DNA of 64,000 bases, taken from Psychrobacter sp. PL19 (GTDB lineage Bacteria; Pseudomonadota; Gammaproteobacteria; Pseudomonadales; Moraxellaceae). Shown here piece by piece: positions 55,302 to 64,000 of this stretch. The DNA lies in NCBI RefSeq assembly GCF_017875835.1, contig NZ_JAGING010000001.1, positions 1,674,001-1,738,000 on the forward strand, read 5' to 3'. A model generated the notes under the pieces. That model worked only from the letters and a program-made list of their open reading frames with translations, did no database searches and was not told the DNA's origin. Within the stretch, counting starts at the first letter, position 1; each line of letters starts with the position of its first letter. The position numbers were made by a program, and so were the translations under genes.

Positions 55302-56804
55302 ATGACTGATTCAACTAATATGAAAAACACTATTGATTTTAACCAAACACAGACCGCTTACATTAATGGTAGCTACCTTGCGGTAGACCAGTCGACATCG
55401 ACTTTCGATAGCATTAATCCTGTGACGGGTGAAGTATTAACGACTATTCAACAGACGACGACTAAGCAAATTGACCAAGCCGTGATAGCAGCGCAAAAAG
55501 GTCAGAAAGTCTGGGCAACAATGACTCCGGTTGAGCGTAGTCGCATCTTATTGCAAGCAGTGGCTCTATTACGCGAACGTAATGACGAGCTAGCGATGCT
55601 TGAGACTATGGATACTGGCAAGGCAATCTCTGAGACTAAATATGCCGACATCGTCACTGGTGCTGATGTCATTGAATACTATGCGGGGCTTGCACCAACT
55701 ATTGAAGGCCGTCAAATTCCATTGCGAGATACCAGTTTCGTTTATACCCGTCAGGAGCCATTAGGCGTTATCGCGGGTATTGGCGCATGGAACTATCCGA
55801 TTCAAATCGCCATGTGGAAAGCGGCTCCTGCGTTAGCGGCTGGTAATGCGATGATTTTTAAACCTTCTGAGATGACGCCTTTATCAGTCTTAAAACTGGC
55901 AGAAATCTTCACTGAAGCTGGCTTGCCGGATGGGGTCTTCAACGTGGTACAGGGTAATTATGAGGTTGGCGAAGCGCTTACCCAGCATCCTGACATCGCT
56001 AAAGTATCGTTTACTGGCGGCGTACCGACTGGCAAAAAAGTCATGTCTAGCGCGGCAACGTCGTCGCTTAAAGACGTCACGCTTGAGCTTGGTGGTAAGT
56101 CGCCGCTAATCATATTTGACGACGCTGACATTGATACTGCTGCTGATATCGCTATGATGGCAAACTTTTACAGCACTGGTCAAGTATGTACCAATGGTAC
56201 GCGGGTGTTTGTTCCCAAGACTTTGCAAGCCAAATTTGAGCAGGCCGTTCTAGAGCGTGTCCAGCGTATCAAGTTAGGCGATCCGATGGATGAGAGCGTC
56301 ACCATGGGGCCATTGGTAAGCTTTCCGCATATGGAAAGAGTGCTCGGCTATATTGAACAAGGTAAGGCGAGCGGTGCGCGCTTGCTATGTGGCGGCGAGC
56401 GAGTAACGGCAGGTTCACTTGCTGATGGCGCCTATGTTGCACCGACTGTTTTTAGTGATTGCACGGATGATATGAGTATCGTTCGCGAGGAAATATTTGG
56501 CCCGGTCATGTCGATATTGACTTATGAGACCGAAGAGGAAGTCATTCGCCGCGCCAATGATACCGTGTACGGTTTAGCCGCTGGGGTTGTGACTGCTGAT
56601 TTGAAACGAGCCCATCGCGTGATTGCTCAAATCGAAGCCGGTATCTGCTGGTTAAATACTTGGGGTGAGTCGCCAGCACAAATGCCAGTCGGCGGCTACA
56701 AACATTCAGGTATTGGCCGCGAGAACGGCATGCAAACCCTTGAGCACTATACTCAAACCAAGTCTATTCAAGTAGAGCTAGGTGCATTTGAATCGGTATT
56801 TTGA
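55302..56804 (+). CDS. betB: Betaine aldehyde dehydrogenase
   Basis: 500 aa. It oxidises betaine aldehyde to glycine betaine with NAD(P). Aldehyde dehydrogenase features: [19 protein letters not shown] (residues ~150-168), [12 protein letters not shown], catalytic Glu in LELGGKSP (~263), catalytic Cys in [11 protein letters not shown] (~297), and [17 protein letters not shown] at the end. The [10 protein letters not shown] block is as in BetB. A ribosome-binding site (AAGGAG) precedes the ATG. It is followed by a chimeric BetA-BetT gene, so the first step from choline appears lost. Confidence 0.95.
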   Translation: MTDSTNMKNTIDFNQTQTAYINGSYLAVDQSTSTFDSINPVTGEVLTTIQQTTTKQIDQAVIAAQKGQKVWATMTPVERSRILLQAVALLRERNDELAMLETMDTGKAISETKYADIVTGADVIEYYAGLAPTIEGRQIPLRDTSFVYTRQEPLGVIAGIGAWNYPIQIAMWKAAPALAAGNAMIFKPSEMTPLSVLKLAEIFTEAGLPDGVFNVVQGNYEVGEALTQHPDIAKVSFTGGVPTGKKVMSSAATSSLKDVTLELGGKSPLIIFDDADIDTAADIAMMANFYSTGQVCTNGTRVFVPKTLQAKFEQAVLERVQRIKLGDPMDESVTMGPLVSFPHMERVLGYIEQGKASGARLLCGGERVTAGSLADGAYVAPTVFSDCTDDMSIVREEIFGPVMSILTYETEEEVIRRANDTVYGLAAGVVTADLKRAHRVIAQIEAGICWLNTWGESPAQMPVGGYKHSGIGRENGMQTLEHYTQTKSIQVELGAFESVF

Positions 56805-56881
56805 TGGCGAATCTTTAAGGTTTGTTTCCGCGATTATTTTTTAATGTCTGTTATCTAACTACTAAGATTGAAGAGGTTTTT

Positions 56882-57826
56882 ATGTCATCAACCATACCTG
56901 AATATGACTATATCATTGTCGGTGCAGGGTCAGCAGGAAATGTATTGGCCGCGCGCTTGACTGAAGATGCCGATATCAAGGTGTTGCTGTTAGAAGCGGG
57001 CCGTCCAGATCATCGACTAGATTTTCGTACTCAAATGCCTGCTGCTCTGGCGATGCCGTTGCAAGGGACTATTTATAATTGGGGCTACAAAACTGATCCT
57101 GAGCCTTATATGAATGATCGGGTCATGGACTGTGGTCGCGGTAAAGGCCTTGGCGGCTCCTCTTTGATTAACGGGATGTGCTATATCCGTGGTAATGCGT
57201 TAGATTTTGACGACTGGGCCAAAATCGAAGGCTTAGAAGATTGGAGCTATGCAGATTGTCTGCCTTATTTTAATATGATAGCTCTATGGAAATCATTAAA
57301 AGAAGAGGGCAATAAGCGCAAAGCCAGTACCATAGGTACGGCTAATGTGCTTAACAGTGGCAAAAGTTGGAAAGCGCGTTTACAACGTATTGTTAGCTTC
57401 CCTGGACATACTCAAGTTGAGCATTTTTTACAGACTATCGTATTACCTGCTATGACTGACGTTGAGAACGAGCTAAAAGCAGGGGGATTGAACACCGTTT
57501 TAATCGTCCGTAATCCTGAGCATATTGGTCAAGATATAGATCAAGGTAAGGGCCAGGACAGCGTTCACATAGAAGGTCTAAAACTACAGGTCGGCCATAG
57601 CGAGCAAGATGACTTTATTTACGAAGTCAATTTGGTGAAAGCTGAGCGACCCAATTTCACGCTTAATACTTCCAGTAAGTTGGCTGAGTATTATTACCGA
57701 GCCGAGGTGTTCTTAAGTGATGGTTCGCAAGAATATGATCTGGTTGGCTACACTAAAGAGCAAGTGTTGGTCGATATTCTCAATCAGTATGAGCGTCATA
57801 TGCAGTATCTACATCTAGAACGCTAG
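56882..57826 (+). pseudogene. In-frame fusion of BetA N-terminus and BetT (BCCT) C-terminus
   Basis: 314 aa from the ATG at 56882 (AGAGG 5 nt upstream). Residues 1-130 are the start of choline dehydrogenase BetA: FAD motif [56 protein letters not shown]. From about residue 131 it becomes the last helix end and cytoplasmic tail of a BCCT transporter of BetT type: [59 protein letters not shown] deletion of about 1.3 kb of betA and most of betT would yield this join near base 57272. It cannot have dehydrogenase or transport activity. Whether it is expressed is unknown. Confidence 0.85.
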
Positions 57827-58122
57827 TCAGTCTTGAACGACAACTACAGCTAGCAAGTTGTTATTATTTAGTCGTTATAGTATGTGATGAACGTTGTATA
57901 ACAAAAAACTCCAGCTCATGAGCTGGAGTTTTTTTTGTTTATTTTTTAAGGTTCATTTAGGATATTGGGCGGTATAACACCGGGCTTGTTCTCGTCGTTG
58001 CTGTTCAAAAGTCATAACTGCCAAACCCCTTTTTGGCTCACTAACTTCATTCACCAAACAGTAGTGATTACGATAGAACAGCTACTACATTAACCTTCTT
58101 ATCTATCTTGATATATAATTTA
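57827..58122. other. Spacer with terminator downstream of the BetA-BetT fusion
   Basis: Contains a strong terminator at 57903-57936. A 40-codon minus-strand frame ending near 57953 (MTFEQQRREQARCYTAQYPK at its end) has no recognised relative and is not called. Confidence 0.5.
57903..57936 (+). terminator. Terminator after the BetA-BetT fusion
   Basis: Stem ACTCCAGCT/AGCTGGAGT with a CATG loop, extended by A and T runs on each side. It may work in both directions. Confidence 0.9.
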
Positions 58123-58857
58123 TCAAGCCGTTTGAGTCTGCTTCTCAGGCTTAGACATGCTACGCCACAGGATCTCAAATAGTGCGTCAAAGTCGGCAGT
58201 CATCGGTGTGCGGGTCTGACGAATAATATGCATAAGGCCGAGACGACTTATGAATCCCATAAACACATCAAACAGTATATATAGCGGTACGGTATCATTA
58301 AGTACCCCTCTATTCTGGCCATCTGCCAACACAGTCAAAAACGCATCTATCAGCTCTTTATTCTCATAGATAGCAATATTACGATAGCGTGATACCGACA
58401 CTGCAGACAACACCATAACGGCATCGGGTTGCGTATCCACAAAGTCTAAGCAGACCCACAGGGTCTTGCGCAAGCGTTCTTGCACATTATCAATGCCCTG
58501 CAGATGATCTAACATTCGAGCTGCTAGCCGTCCCAATACTTGATCCATAATGGCATACAGTACTGTTTGCTTGTCACCAAAATACTTATAGAGTGTTTGT
58601 AGTGACACATTTGCAGTGTTGGCAATCTGGATCATGGTGACGTCGTGAGCATCGTAACCGGCAAATAACTGACGCACTGCTTTTTCTATTTTATCCAAAG
58701 TAGCAGGGCGCATAGCGGATAACGGCGTCAGAGTTTGGGTTTCGGTAGTGCTATTGATTTTGTTGTCTGTGCTTTTACTCTGATTGCTTATCTCATTGAG
58801 TCCATAATAATCTGGATCACTGCTGCCATTTTGAGGGGGTGGTGTGAGAGTGGTCAT
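58123..58857 (-). CDS. TetR-family regulator, probably of fatty acid degradation
   Basis: 244 aa. The first ~48 residues are a disordered Ser/Thr/Asn/Gln-rich extension. The HTH lies at ~52-100 (LDKIEKAVRQLF, DVTMIQIANTANVSLQTLYKYFGDKQTVLYAI). The remainder is a helical effector domain. It is divergent from an acyl-CoA dehydrogenase-thiolase-FadB set, and may repress it. Effector is unknown; acyl-CoA would fit. Position is the only evidence. Confidence 0.83.
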   Translation of the reverse strand: MTTLTPPPQNGSSDPDYYGLNEISNQSKSTDNKINSTTETQTLTPLSAMRPATLDKIEKAVRQLFAGYDAHDVTMIQIANTANVSLQTLYKYFGDKQTVLYAIMDQVLGRLAARMLDHLQGIDNVQERLRKTLWVCLDFVDTQPDAVMVLSAVSVSRYRNIAIYENKELIDAFLTVLADGQNRGVLNDTVPLYILFDVFMGFISRLGLMHIIRQTRTPMTADFDALFEILWRSMSKPEKQTQTA

Positions 58858-59164
58858 GGGCCATTATTCCTTTAAAGGGCTAGGGTTTATGCGATTTGAC
58901 AGGTTATTTATTAATTTACTAAACATAAGTAAATAGTATAACGGTAATATATATTACTATAATAAATTATTTAGTTGCAGATTACGTTTTAATTTCCTAC
59001 TATAGGACTCATAAAGATTAATAAATACAACGAATATAGCAAGTATAGCAAAGGGTAATTATAATTACCATTTTATATACACCAAGCTTTATATGTTTCG
59101 TTTAGTGCGTACTGCACAACTTTAATTTAACCGTTAGAACGTTAACCTCGTCAAGGATAGACAC
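58858..59164. promoter_or_regulatory. Divergent regulatory region, TetR/acyl-CoA dehydrogenase
   Basis: 307 bp between divergent genes. It has a perfect 14-bp palindrome GTAATATATATTAC (58944-58957) and the core CGTTAGAACG (59132-59141), the latter also found in a dyad over the -10 box of the 3-hydroxybutyrate dehydrogenase promoter. Either could be an operator. Not tested. Confidence 0.4.
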
Positions 59165-60316
59165 ATGAGTATTGAACACTTTACCCCCAACTGGATGACC
59201 GAAGAACATCAAATGGTACACGATAGCGCCCTGAAAATGTTTAAATCATGGGATCCAAAAGACGAACAGTGGCGTGAAAATGGCCAGATTGATCGCGCTG
59301 CTTGGGAAGAAGCTGGCGCAAATGGCTTTTTGTGCGCCTCAATGCCAGAAGAGTACGGTGGCGGCGGTGGCGATTTTGGTCATGAAGCGGCGCTTATTTA
59401 TGCTCAAGCTGAAGCCAACCAAGCCGGGTTTGGTGGTTTGGTTCATTCAGGGATCATCGCGCCTTATATTTTGAACCATGGTACTGAAGAGCAGAAAAAA
59501 GAATGGCTGCCTAAAATGGCCACTGGCGAGCGAATCGGTGCTATTGCTATGACTGAGCCTGGTACAGGGTCAGATCTACAAAATATCAAAACGTTCGCAG
59601 TAAAAGATGGCGACGACTATATTATCAATGGTTCAAAAACCTTTATTACCAATGGTCAGCATGCCAATCTTATTATTGTGGCTTGTAAAACCGATCGTGA
59701 AAAAGGGGCACAAGGTGTATCGCTTATTGTGGTCGAAACTGAGAATTCTCCAGGCTTCGAGCGCGGTAAAAAGCTAAAAAAACTCGGTTTGGCATCACAA
59801 GATACCTCTGAGTTATTCTTTAGTGATATGCGGGTACCACAAAAGAACTTGTTAGGTACTATGGAAGGTCTGGGATTCATGCAGCTTATGCAAGAGTTAC
59901 CACGTGAGCGTCTGATTATTGCCTTGACTGGTGTGGGTGCTATGAAGTTGGGTATCGAGTTAACCCTTGATTATGTCAAGCAACGCGAAGCATTTGGTAA
60001 GCCAATCTGGAAATTCCAGAATACTCGCTTTAAGATGGCTGAGTGCTATGCAGACTATCTAGCATCACGCAGTATGTGTGACGCCGCTATTGATGCTCTG
60101 TTAGAGAACAAGCTTTCTGTACCGCATGCTTCATTGATCAAATACTGGGTCACAGAAAAACAGTGTGAAGTTTTAGATGAGTGTGTTCAGCTGTTTGGTG
60201 GCTATGGTTATATGTCGGAGTATCCAATTGCCCGTATATACGCTGATTCTCGAGTGCAAAAAATCTACGGTGGCACTAACGAAATCATGAAAGAGCTCGC
60301 GTCACGATTCATGTAA
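59165..60316 (+). CDS. Acyl-CoA dehydrogenase, long-chain type
   Basis: 383 aa. It introduces the 2,3 double bond of acyl-CoA using FAD and passes electrons to ETF. Signatures are MTEPGTGSDLQNIKT (residues ~136-150) and QLFGGYGYMSEYPIAR, with YGGTNEIM near the end. The usual catalytic Glu of medium-chain enzymes is Gly here (YGGT). Instead Glu 248 in ELPRERL corresponds to the catalytic base of long-chain and isovaleryl-type enzymes. It is first in a plus-strand row with thiolase and a FadB-like gene. Confidence 0.92.
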   Translation: MSIEHFTPNWMTEEHQMVHDSALKMFKSWDPKDEQWRENGQIDRAAWEEAGANGFLCASMPEEYGGGGGDFGHEAALIYAQAEANQAGFGGLVHSGIIAPYILNHGTEEQKKEWLPKMATGERIGAIAMTEPGTGSDLQNIKTFAVKDGDDYIINGSKTFITNGQHANLIIVACKTDREKGAQGVSLIVVETENSPGFERGKKLKKLGLASQDTSELFFSDMRVPQKNLLGTMEGLGFMQLMQELPRERLIIALTGVGAMKLGIELTLDYVKQREAFGKPIWKFQNTRFKMAECYADYLASRSMCDAAIDALLENKLSVPHASLIKYWVTEKQCEVLDECVQLFGGYGYMSEYPIARIYADSRVQKIYGGTNEIMKELASRFM

Positions 60317-60452
60317 TCGCTTATCTAACGGCCTTCTTTAAAACTGCAGCACCTGCTACTATTATTGATTACTTAATTGAGGAGACTTGTTCTCCTCAAT
60401 ACCTCATTATTTATTACCTCATTATTAATCAAAGATAAAAAAGGGATTTTTT

Positions 60453-61661
60453 ATGACTCAGACAGCTTACATCTATGATTCGATTCGAACGCCTCGCGGT
60501 AAAGGAAAAAAAGAGGGTTCCCTTTATCAAGCGACACCAATCTGGTTGGTCCGTACCCTATTAAAAGAAATGCAACAGCGCCACAATCTTGATACCAGCT
60601 TGGTTGATGATGTGGTGCTGGGTTGTGTGACCCCAGTTGGCGAACAAGGCTCAGATATTGCTCGGGTTGCTGTGCTCGATGCGGGCTGGGATCAAAGCGT
60701 TGCCGGCGTAACCTTGTCACGATACTGCGCATCAGGCCTAGAGTCTATTAATTTGGCAGCCGCTAAAATCATGTCTGGTATGGAAGACATGGTAGTAGCC
60801 GGTGGCGTTGAGTCTATGAGCCGCATACCTATGGGTTCTGATGGCGGCGCTTGGTATATGGATCCGCGTGTCAATGACGCTACCGGTTTTGTACCACAAG
60901 GTGTTGGCGCTGATACTTCGGCGACTCTAGAAGGCTTTAGCCGTACGGACGTCGATGAGTTTGCCTCTGAGTCCCATCGCCGTGCTGCTGCTGCTTGGGA
61001 CAAAGGCTATTACGACAAGTCGGTCGTTCCTGTCACTGACCTCAATGGCATGACTCTATTAGCCAAGGATGAGACCATCCGTCCTAATACCAACGTCGAA
61101 ACCCTAGCCGGTCTTAATCCCTCGTTCGTCATGCCAGGTAAAATGGGCTTTGATAGCGTCATCTTAGATAAATACACTACGATTGAAAGCGTCAATCATG
61201 TCCATCATGCGGGTAACTCTTCAGGTATCGTTGATGGTGCAGCACTTTGCTTGGTGGGTAGTGCCGCTGCTGGTAAAAAAGCCGGTCTAAAACCACGGGC
61301 AAAAATAACCATGGGTGCCGTGATTGGTTCTGAACCTATGATTATGCTGACGGGTCCGATCCCTGCTTGTCAAAAAGTGCTCGACAAAGCGGGTATGAAA
61401 GCATCAGACATCGACCTTTGGGAAATCAACGAAGCCTTTGCTGCTGTACCACTTAAAACCGCCAGAGACTTTGGCGTATCACTTGATATCGTTAACGTAA
61501 ACGGTGGTGCTATTGCCATGGGTCACCCACTTGGTGCGACTGGTGCTATGTTACTGACCACCGTACTCGACGAACTAGAACGCCGCGATCTTAAAACAGC
61601 GATGGTTACGTTGTGCGTTGGCGCCGGTATGGGCATTGCGACCATTATCGAACGAGTATAG
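60453..61661 (+). CDS. Acetyl-CoA C-acyltransferase (thiolase)
   Basis: 402 aa. It cleaves 3-ketoacyl-CoA in beta-oxidation. The acyl-bearing Cys 92 lies in RYCASGLES. Near the C-terminus are [17 protein letters not shown] with the catalytic His, and [13 protein letters not shown] with the second Cys. The [18 protein letters not shown] start is like FadI/FadA homologues in Acinetobacter and Psychrobacter. Spacing to the upstream dehydrogenase is 136 bp. Confidence 0.94.
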   Translation: MTQTAYIYDSIRTPRGKGKKEGSLYQATPIWLVRTLLKEMQQRHNLDTSLVDDVVLGCVTPVGEQGSDIARVAVLDAGWDQSVAGVTLSRYCASGLESINLAAAKIMSGMEDMVVAGGVESMSRIPMGSDGGAWYMDPRVNDATGFVPQGVGADTSATLEGFSRTDVDEFASESHRRAAAAWDKGYYDKSVVPVTDLNGMTLLAKDETIRPNTNVETLAGLNPSFVMPGKMGFDSVILDKYTTIESVNHVHHAGNSSGIVDGAALCLVGSAAAGKKAGLKPRAKITMGAVIGSEPMIMLTGPIPACQKVLDKAGMKASDIDLWEINEAFAAVPLKTARDFGVSLDIVNVNGGAIAMGHPLGATGAMLLTTVLDELERRDLKTAMVTLCVGAGMGIATIIERV

Positions 61662-61818
61662 TCTGCCCACGATAATACGGCTGTTTATTAGACCTTATTT
61701 GCTATATCTGCTTTATTAATTAGAGCGTAGCTTACTGCTGGTTTTTAAATATTCGTATTATTGTGCATTGATTGCATAAGACACTGTCAACTCAGCATTA
61801 TTAATATAAGACACTGTT

Positions 61819-61867
61819 AATTTAGCACTATCAATTTAGCACTATCAATTTAGCACTATCAATTTAG
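61819..61867. repeat. 14-bp tandem repeat, three copies plus part
   Basis: AATTTAGCACTATC at 61819, 61833 and 61847, then a partial copy, in the spacer between thiolase and the FadB-like gene. About 34 bp before its start codon. Confidence 0.95.
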
Positions 61868-61900
61868 ATTGGAAGCCACAGAATATAAAAGGGATATAGG

Positions 61901-64000
61901 ATGACTATCAACAACATAGATAGCACAGATAACATGGATAGCATGGATAGCATAAACGTCATTAATGTATTGGCAAACTTTTCAGCCGAGCGTGATGAGG
62001 ATGGTATCGTCACAGTAATTATTGATCAAAGCGATCGTAAAATGAATGTAATTGGCGCCGGGTTCACTGAATCCTTTGCCACCCTGGCTGACAGCTTTGC
62101 CACTGATGAGTCTGCTAAAGGCTTGATCTTAACCTCAGCCAAAGAAACCTTTGTGGTTGGTGCAGATATTGATTCATTAGGACAAATCAAAACCGCTGAG
62201 CAGGCATTTGACTTAGTTGAAGATCTCAAAGGCAGTCTGCGCAAACTAGAGTTATCTGGTAAGCCGGTAGTCGCTGCTATGACTGGTACTGCATTGGGTG
62301 GTGGTCTTGAGATTGCCTTGGCTTGTCATTATCGTATTGCTATTGACTCGCCAAAGACCAAGCTCGGCCTGCCAGAAGTGAAGTTAGGCTTGCTACCAGG
62401 TGGCGGTGGTACTCAACGTCTACCACGCTTAGTCGGCATCCAAAAATCATTAGAGCTGATGACTCAGGGCACAGAGTTACGTCCTGGCGCTGCAAAAGAC
62501 ATCGGTTTAATTGATGACACTGCTACTGATCAAGCAGACATGCTACAAAAAGCCAAAGAATGGATCAAGGCCAATCCTAAAGCACAGCAACCATGGGATA
62601 AAAAAGGTTTTAGAATTCCTGGTGGCGACAGTATGAGTCCAAAAGTCGCGCAGATGTTTGCTATAGCACCCGCGATGGCCAATCAAAAGTCACACGGCAA
62701 CTATCCTGCCATTACCCATATCATGTCTAGTGTGTTCGAAGGTTGTATCGTTGATATTGATACCGGCTTAAAAGTTGAGTCTCGTTATTTTGTAGCATGT
62801 GTGCTGTCTCCTGAAGCCAACAACATGATCAATACGCTTTGGACTCAGCTTAACAGTATCAAAAAAGGCCAGTCACGTCCTAACGGCTTTGAGAAATATA
62901 AGACTAAAAAGGTCGGTATTCTTGGCGCGGGTATGATGGGTGCTGGTATTGCTTATGTGACTGCCAAAGCAGGTATGGAAGTGGTATTACTGGATACTGA
63001 GATAGCCGGTGCTGAAAAAGGTAAAGACTACTCAACTAAAATTCTTGATAAAGCCATCAGCCGTGGCCGTTCAACGGTAGAGAAAAAACAAGCATTGCTG
63101 GATAAGATTAAACCTACTGTCTCTTATAGTGACTTAGAAGGTTGTGATTTAATCATTGAAGCGGTGTTTGAAAACCGTGAAATTAAAGCAAAATGTACGC
63201 AGCAATCTGAAGCGGTTATTGCTGAGTCAGCGGTCTATGCTTCAAATACGTCGACACTGCCAATCACTGGTTTAGCCACCGCCAGTAAGCGTCCAAATCA
63301 GTTCATTGGTCTGCACTTTTTCTCTCCGGTAGATAAGATGCCATTGGTTGAAATTATCATGGGTGAAGAGACTGATGATGAGACCTTGGCCAAAGCCTTT
63401 GACTATGTATTGCAAATTGGTAAGACCCCGATTGTGGTTAATGACAGTCGTGGTTTCTACACCTCACGTGTTTTCGCAACTTATGTGTCAGAAGGCATCA
63501 CCATGCTGGGCGAGGGTGTCCATCCTCGCAGTATCGAAGTGGCAGGTATAAAAGCCGGTATGCCAATGGCACCATTAGCATTACAAGATGAAGTAACGCT
63601 AAGTCTAGTCCGTCATATTACTGAGCAAAATAACCGTGATATGGAAGCAGAAGGCAAGCCAGTAGTGGTTCATCCTTCTTACGAAGTGATTAAAACGGTT
63701 GGTGAAGAGCATGGTCGTGAAGGTAAGCGCTTCGGCAAAGGTTTTTATGATTACCCAGAAAATGGTGAAAAGCGCTTGTGGCCTGAACTTACTAATTTGT
63801 TCCCAGCCACTGCAGAGCAACCATCACAACAAGACCTAGTCGATCGCTTGATGTTCATTCAAGTTAACGAGTCAGCCAAGTGTTATGAAGAAGACGTCGT
63901 ACGCTCTGTTGCAGATACCAACGTTGGTTCTATCTTTGGTTGGGGTTTTGCACCACAACATGGTGGTACCTTACAGTTCGTCAACGCGATGGGCGCAGAC
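61901..64000 (+). CDS. FadB/FadJ-like multifunctional enzyme, 3' end outside the window
   Basis: The first 700 codons of a frame that is open to the end of the window. The start ATG at 61901 has AGG-type bases just upstream. Residues ~20-220 form the enoyl-CoA hydratase domain with the oxyanion segment TALGGGLEIALA and catalytic Glu in LGLPEVKLGLLPGGGGTQRL. Residues ~340-520 form the 3-hydroxyacyl-CoA dehydrogenase NAD domain (VGILGAGMMGAGIAY) and its catalytic His in LHFFSPVDKMP. The first 18 residues are an unusual repetitive stretch (DSTDNMDSMDSIN). It is the usual alpha subunit of the beta-oxidation complex with the thiolase upstream. Confidence 0.93.
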   Translation, partial: MTINNIDSTDNMDSMDSINVINVLANFSAERDEDGIVTVIIDQSDRKMNVIGAGFTESFATLADSFATDESAKGLILTSAKETFVVGADIDSLGQIKTAEQAFDLVEDLKGSLRKLELSGKPVVAAMTGTALGGGLEIALACHYRIAIDSPKTKLGLPEVKLGLLPGGGGTQRLPRLVGIQKSLELMTQGTELRPGAAKDIGLIDDTATDQADMLQKAKEWIKANPKAQQPWDKKGFRIPGGDSMSPKVAQMFAIAPAMANQKSHGNYPAITHIMSSVFEGCIVDIDTGLKVESRYFVACVLSPEANNMINTLWTQLNSIKKGQSRPNGFEKYKTKKVGILGAGMMGAGIAYVTAKAGMEVVLLDTEIAGAEKGKDYSTKILDKAISRGRSTVEKKQALLDKIKPTVSYSDLEGCDLIIEAVFENREIKAKCTQQSEAVIAESAVYASNTSTLPITGLATASKRPNQFIGLHFFSPVDKMPLVEIIMGEETDDETLAKAFDYVLQIGKTPIVVNDSRGFYTSRVFATYVSEGITMLGEGVHPRSIEVAGIKAGMPMAPLALQDEVTLSLVRHITEQNNRDMEAEGKPVVVHPSYEVIKTVGEEHGREGKRFGKGFYDYPENGEKRLWPELTNLFPATAEQPSQQDLVDRLMFIQVNESAKCYEEDVVRSVADTNVGSIFGWGFAPQHGGTLQFVNAMGAD

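Noticed and set aside
57953-58081. Minus-strand frame of about 40 codons ending MTFEQQRREQARCYTAQYPK
   Set aside because: No start with a ribosome-binding site in a convincing place and no recognised family.
1-64000. tRNA or rRNA genes
   Set aside because: No cloverleaf with a recognisable T-loop and no ribosomal RNA sequence was seen on either strand by eye; a covariance-model search would be needed to exclude small RNAs.

Overview
The window looks like a chromosomal stretch from a marine or cold-adapted gammaproteobacterium of the Moraxellaceae, most likely Psychrobacter. This rests on recognition of protein families and gene neighbourhoods (petABC-sspAB, leuC-leuD-leuB with a divergent LysR gene, tandem FadL porins, a split FimV, SlyX, Uup), on the AT-rich intergenic regions, and on the absence of any plasmid or phage gene. 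No species assignment can be proven from the sequence alone, and base composition was not computed.

Layout: 0.4-2.6 kb, two paralogous lipoprotein substrate-binding proteins (minus). 3.0-5.1 kb, metG. 5.5-10.5 kb, a ketone-body/3-hydroxybutyrate module: a GntP-family permease divergent from scoA-scoB, then 3-hydroxybutyrate dehydrogenase. 10.8-14.5 kb, mgtE, mrp and dcd. 14.6-18.5 kb (minus), sspB, sspA and the cytochrome bc1 genes petC, petB, petA. 19.0-21.6 kb, uup and slyX. 21.8-24.9 kb, a tandem pair of FadL-type outer-membrane proteins. 25.4-26.9 kb, putP. 27.6-33.4 kb, a LysR regulator and the leucine genes leuC, leuD and leuB, with a lipoprotein gene between leuD and leuB. 33.7-43.6 kb, an L,D-transpeptidase, infA, truA, an asparaginase, a FimV-like locus split into two genes, queA and dinB.

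43.8-53.8 kb is the accessory part. A complete light-driven proton pump set lies here: a green-type proteorhodopsin followed by crtE, crtI, crtB, crtY and blh, which make beta-carotene and cleave it to retinal, with idi convergent at the end. The set is surrounded by decayed genes: a truncated alpha/beta hydrolase and a frameshifted Crp/Fnr-like regulator on the left, and a C-terminal fragment of an FAD-dependent dehydrogenase plus an IS1-family remnant on the right. This suggests acquisition or rearrangement of the block, although no clean attachment sites were found.

54.2-57.9 kb holds an SMR efflux protein, a TetR regulator, betaine aldehyde dehydrogenase, and an in-frame chimera joining the first ~130 residues of choline dehydrogenase (BetA) to the C-terminal tail of a BCCT transporter (BetT). 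58.1-64.0 kb holds a TetR regulator divergent from a beta-oxidation set: acyl-CoA dehydrogenase, thiolase and a FadB-like multifunctional protein that runs off the window.

Two features run through the window. Short (13-20 bp) tandem duplications repeatedly lie on or just after stop codons (scoB, slyX, the LysR gene, the second substrate-binding protein, and just downstream of others). A 10-bp core, CGTTAGAACG, also occurs in both the 3-hydroxybutyrate dehydrogenase and acyl-CoA dehydrogenase promoter regions.
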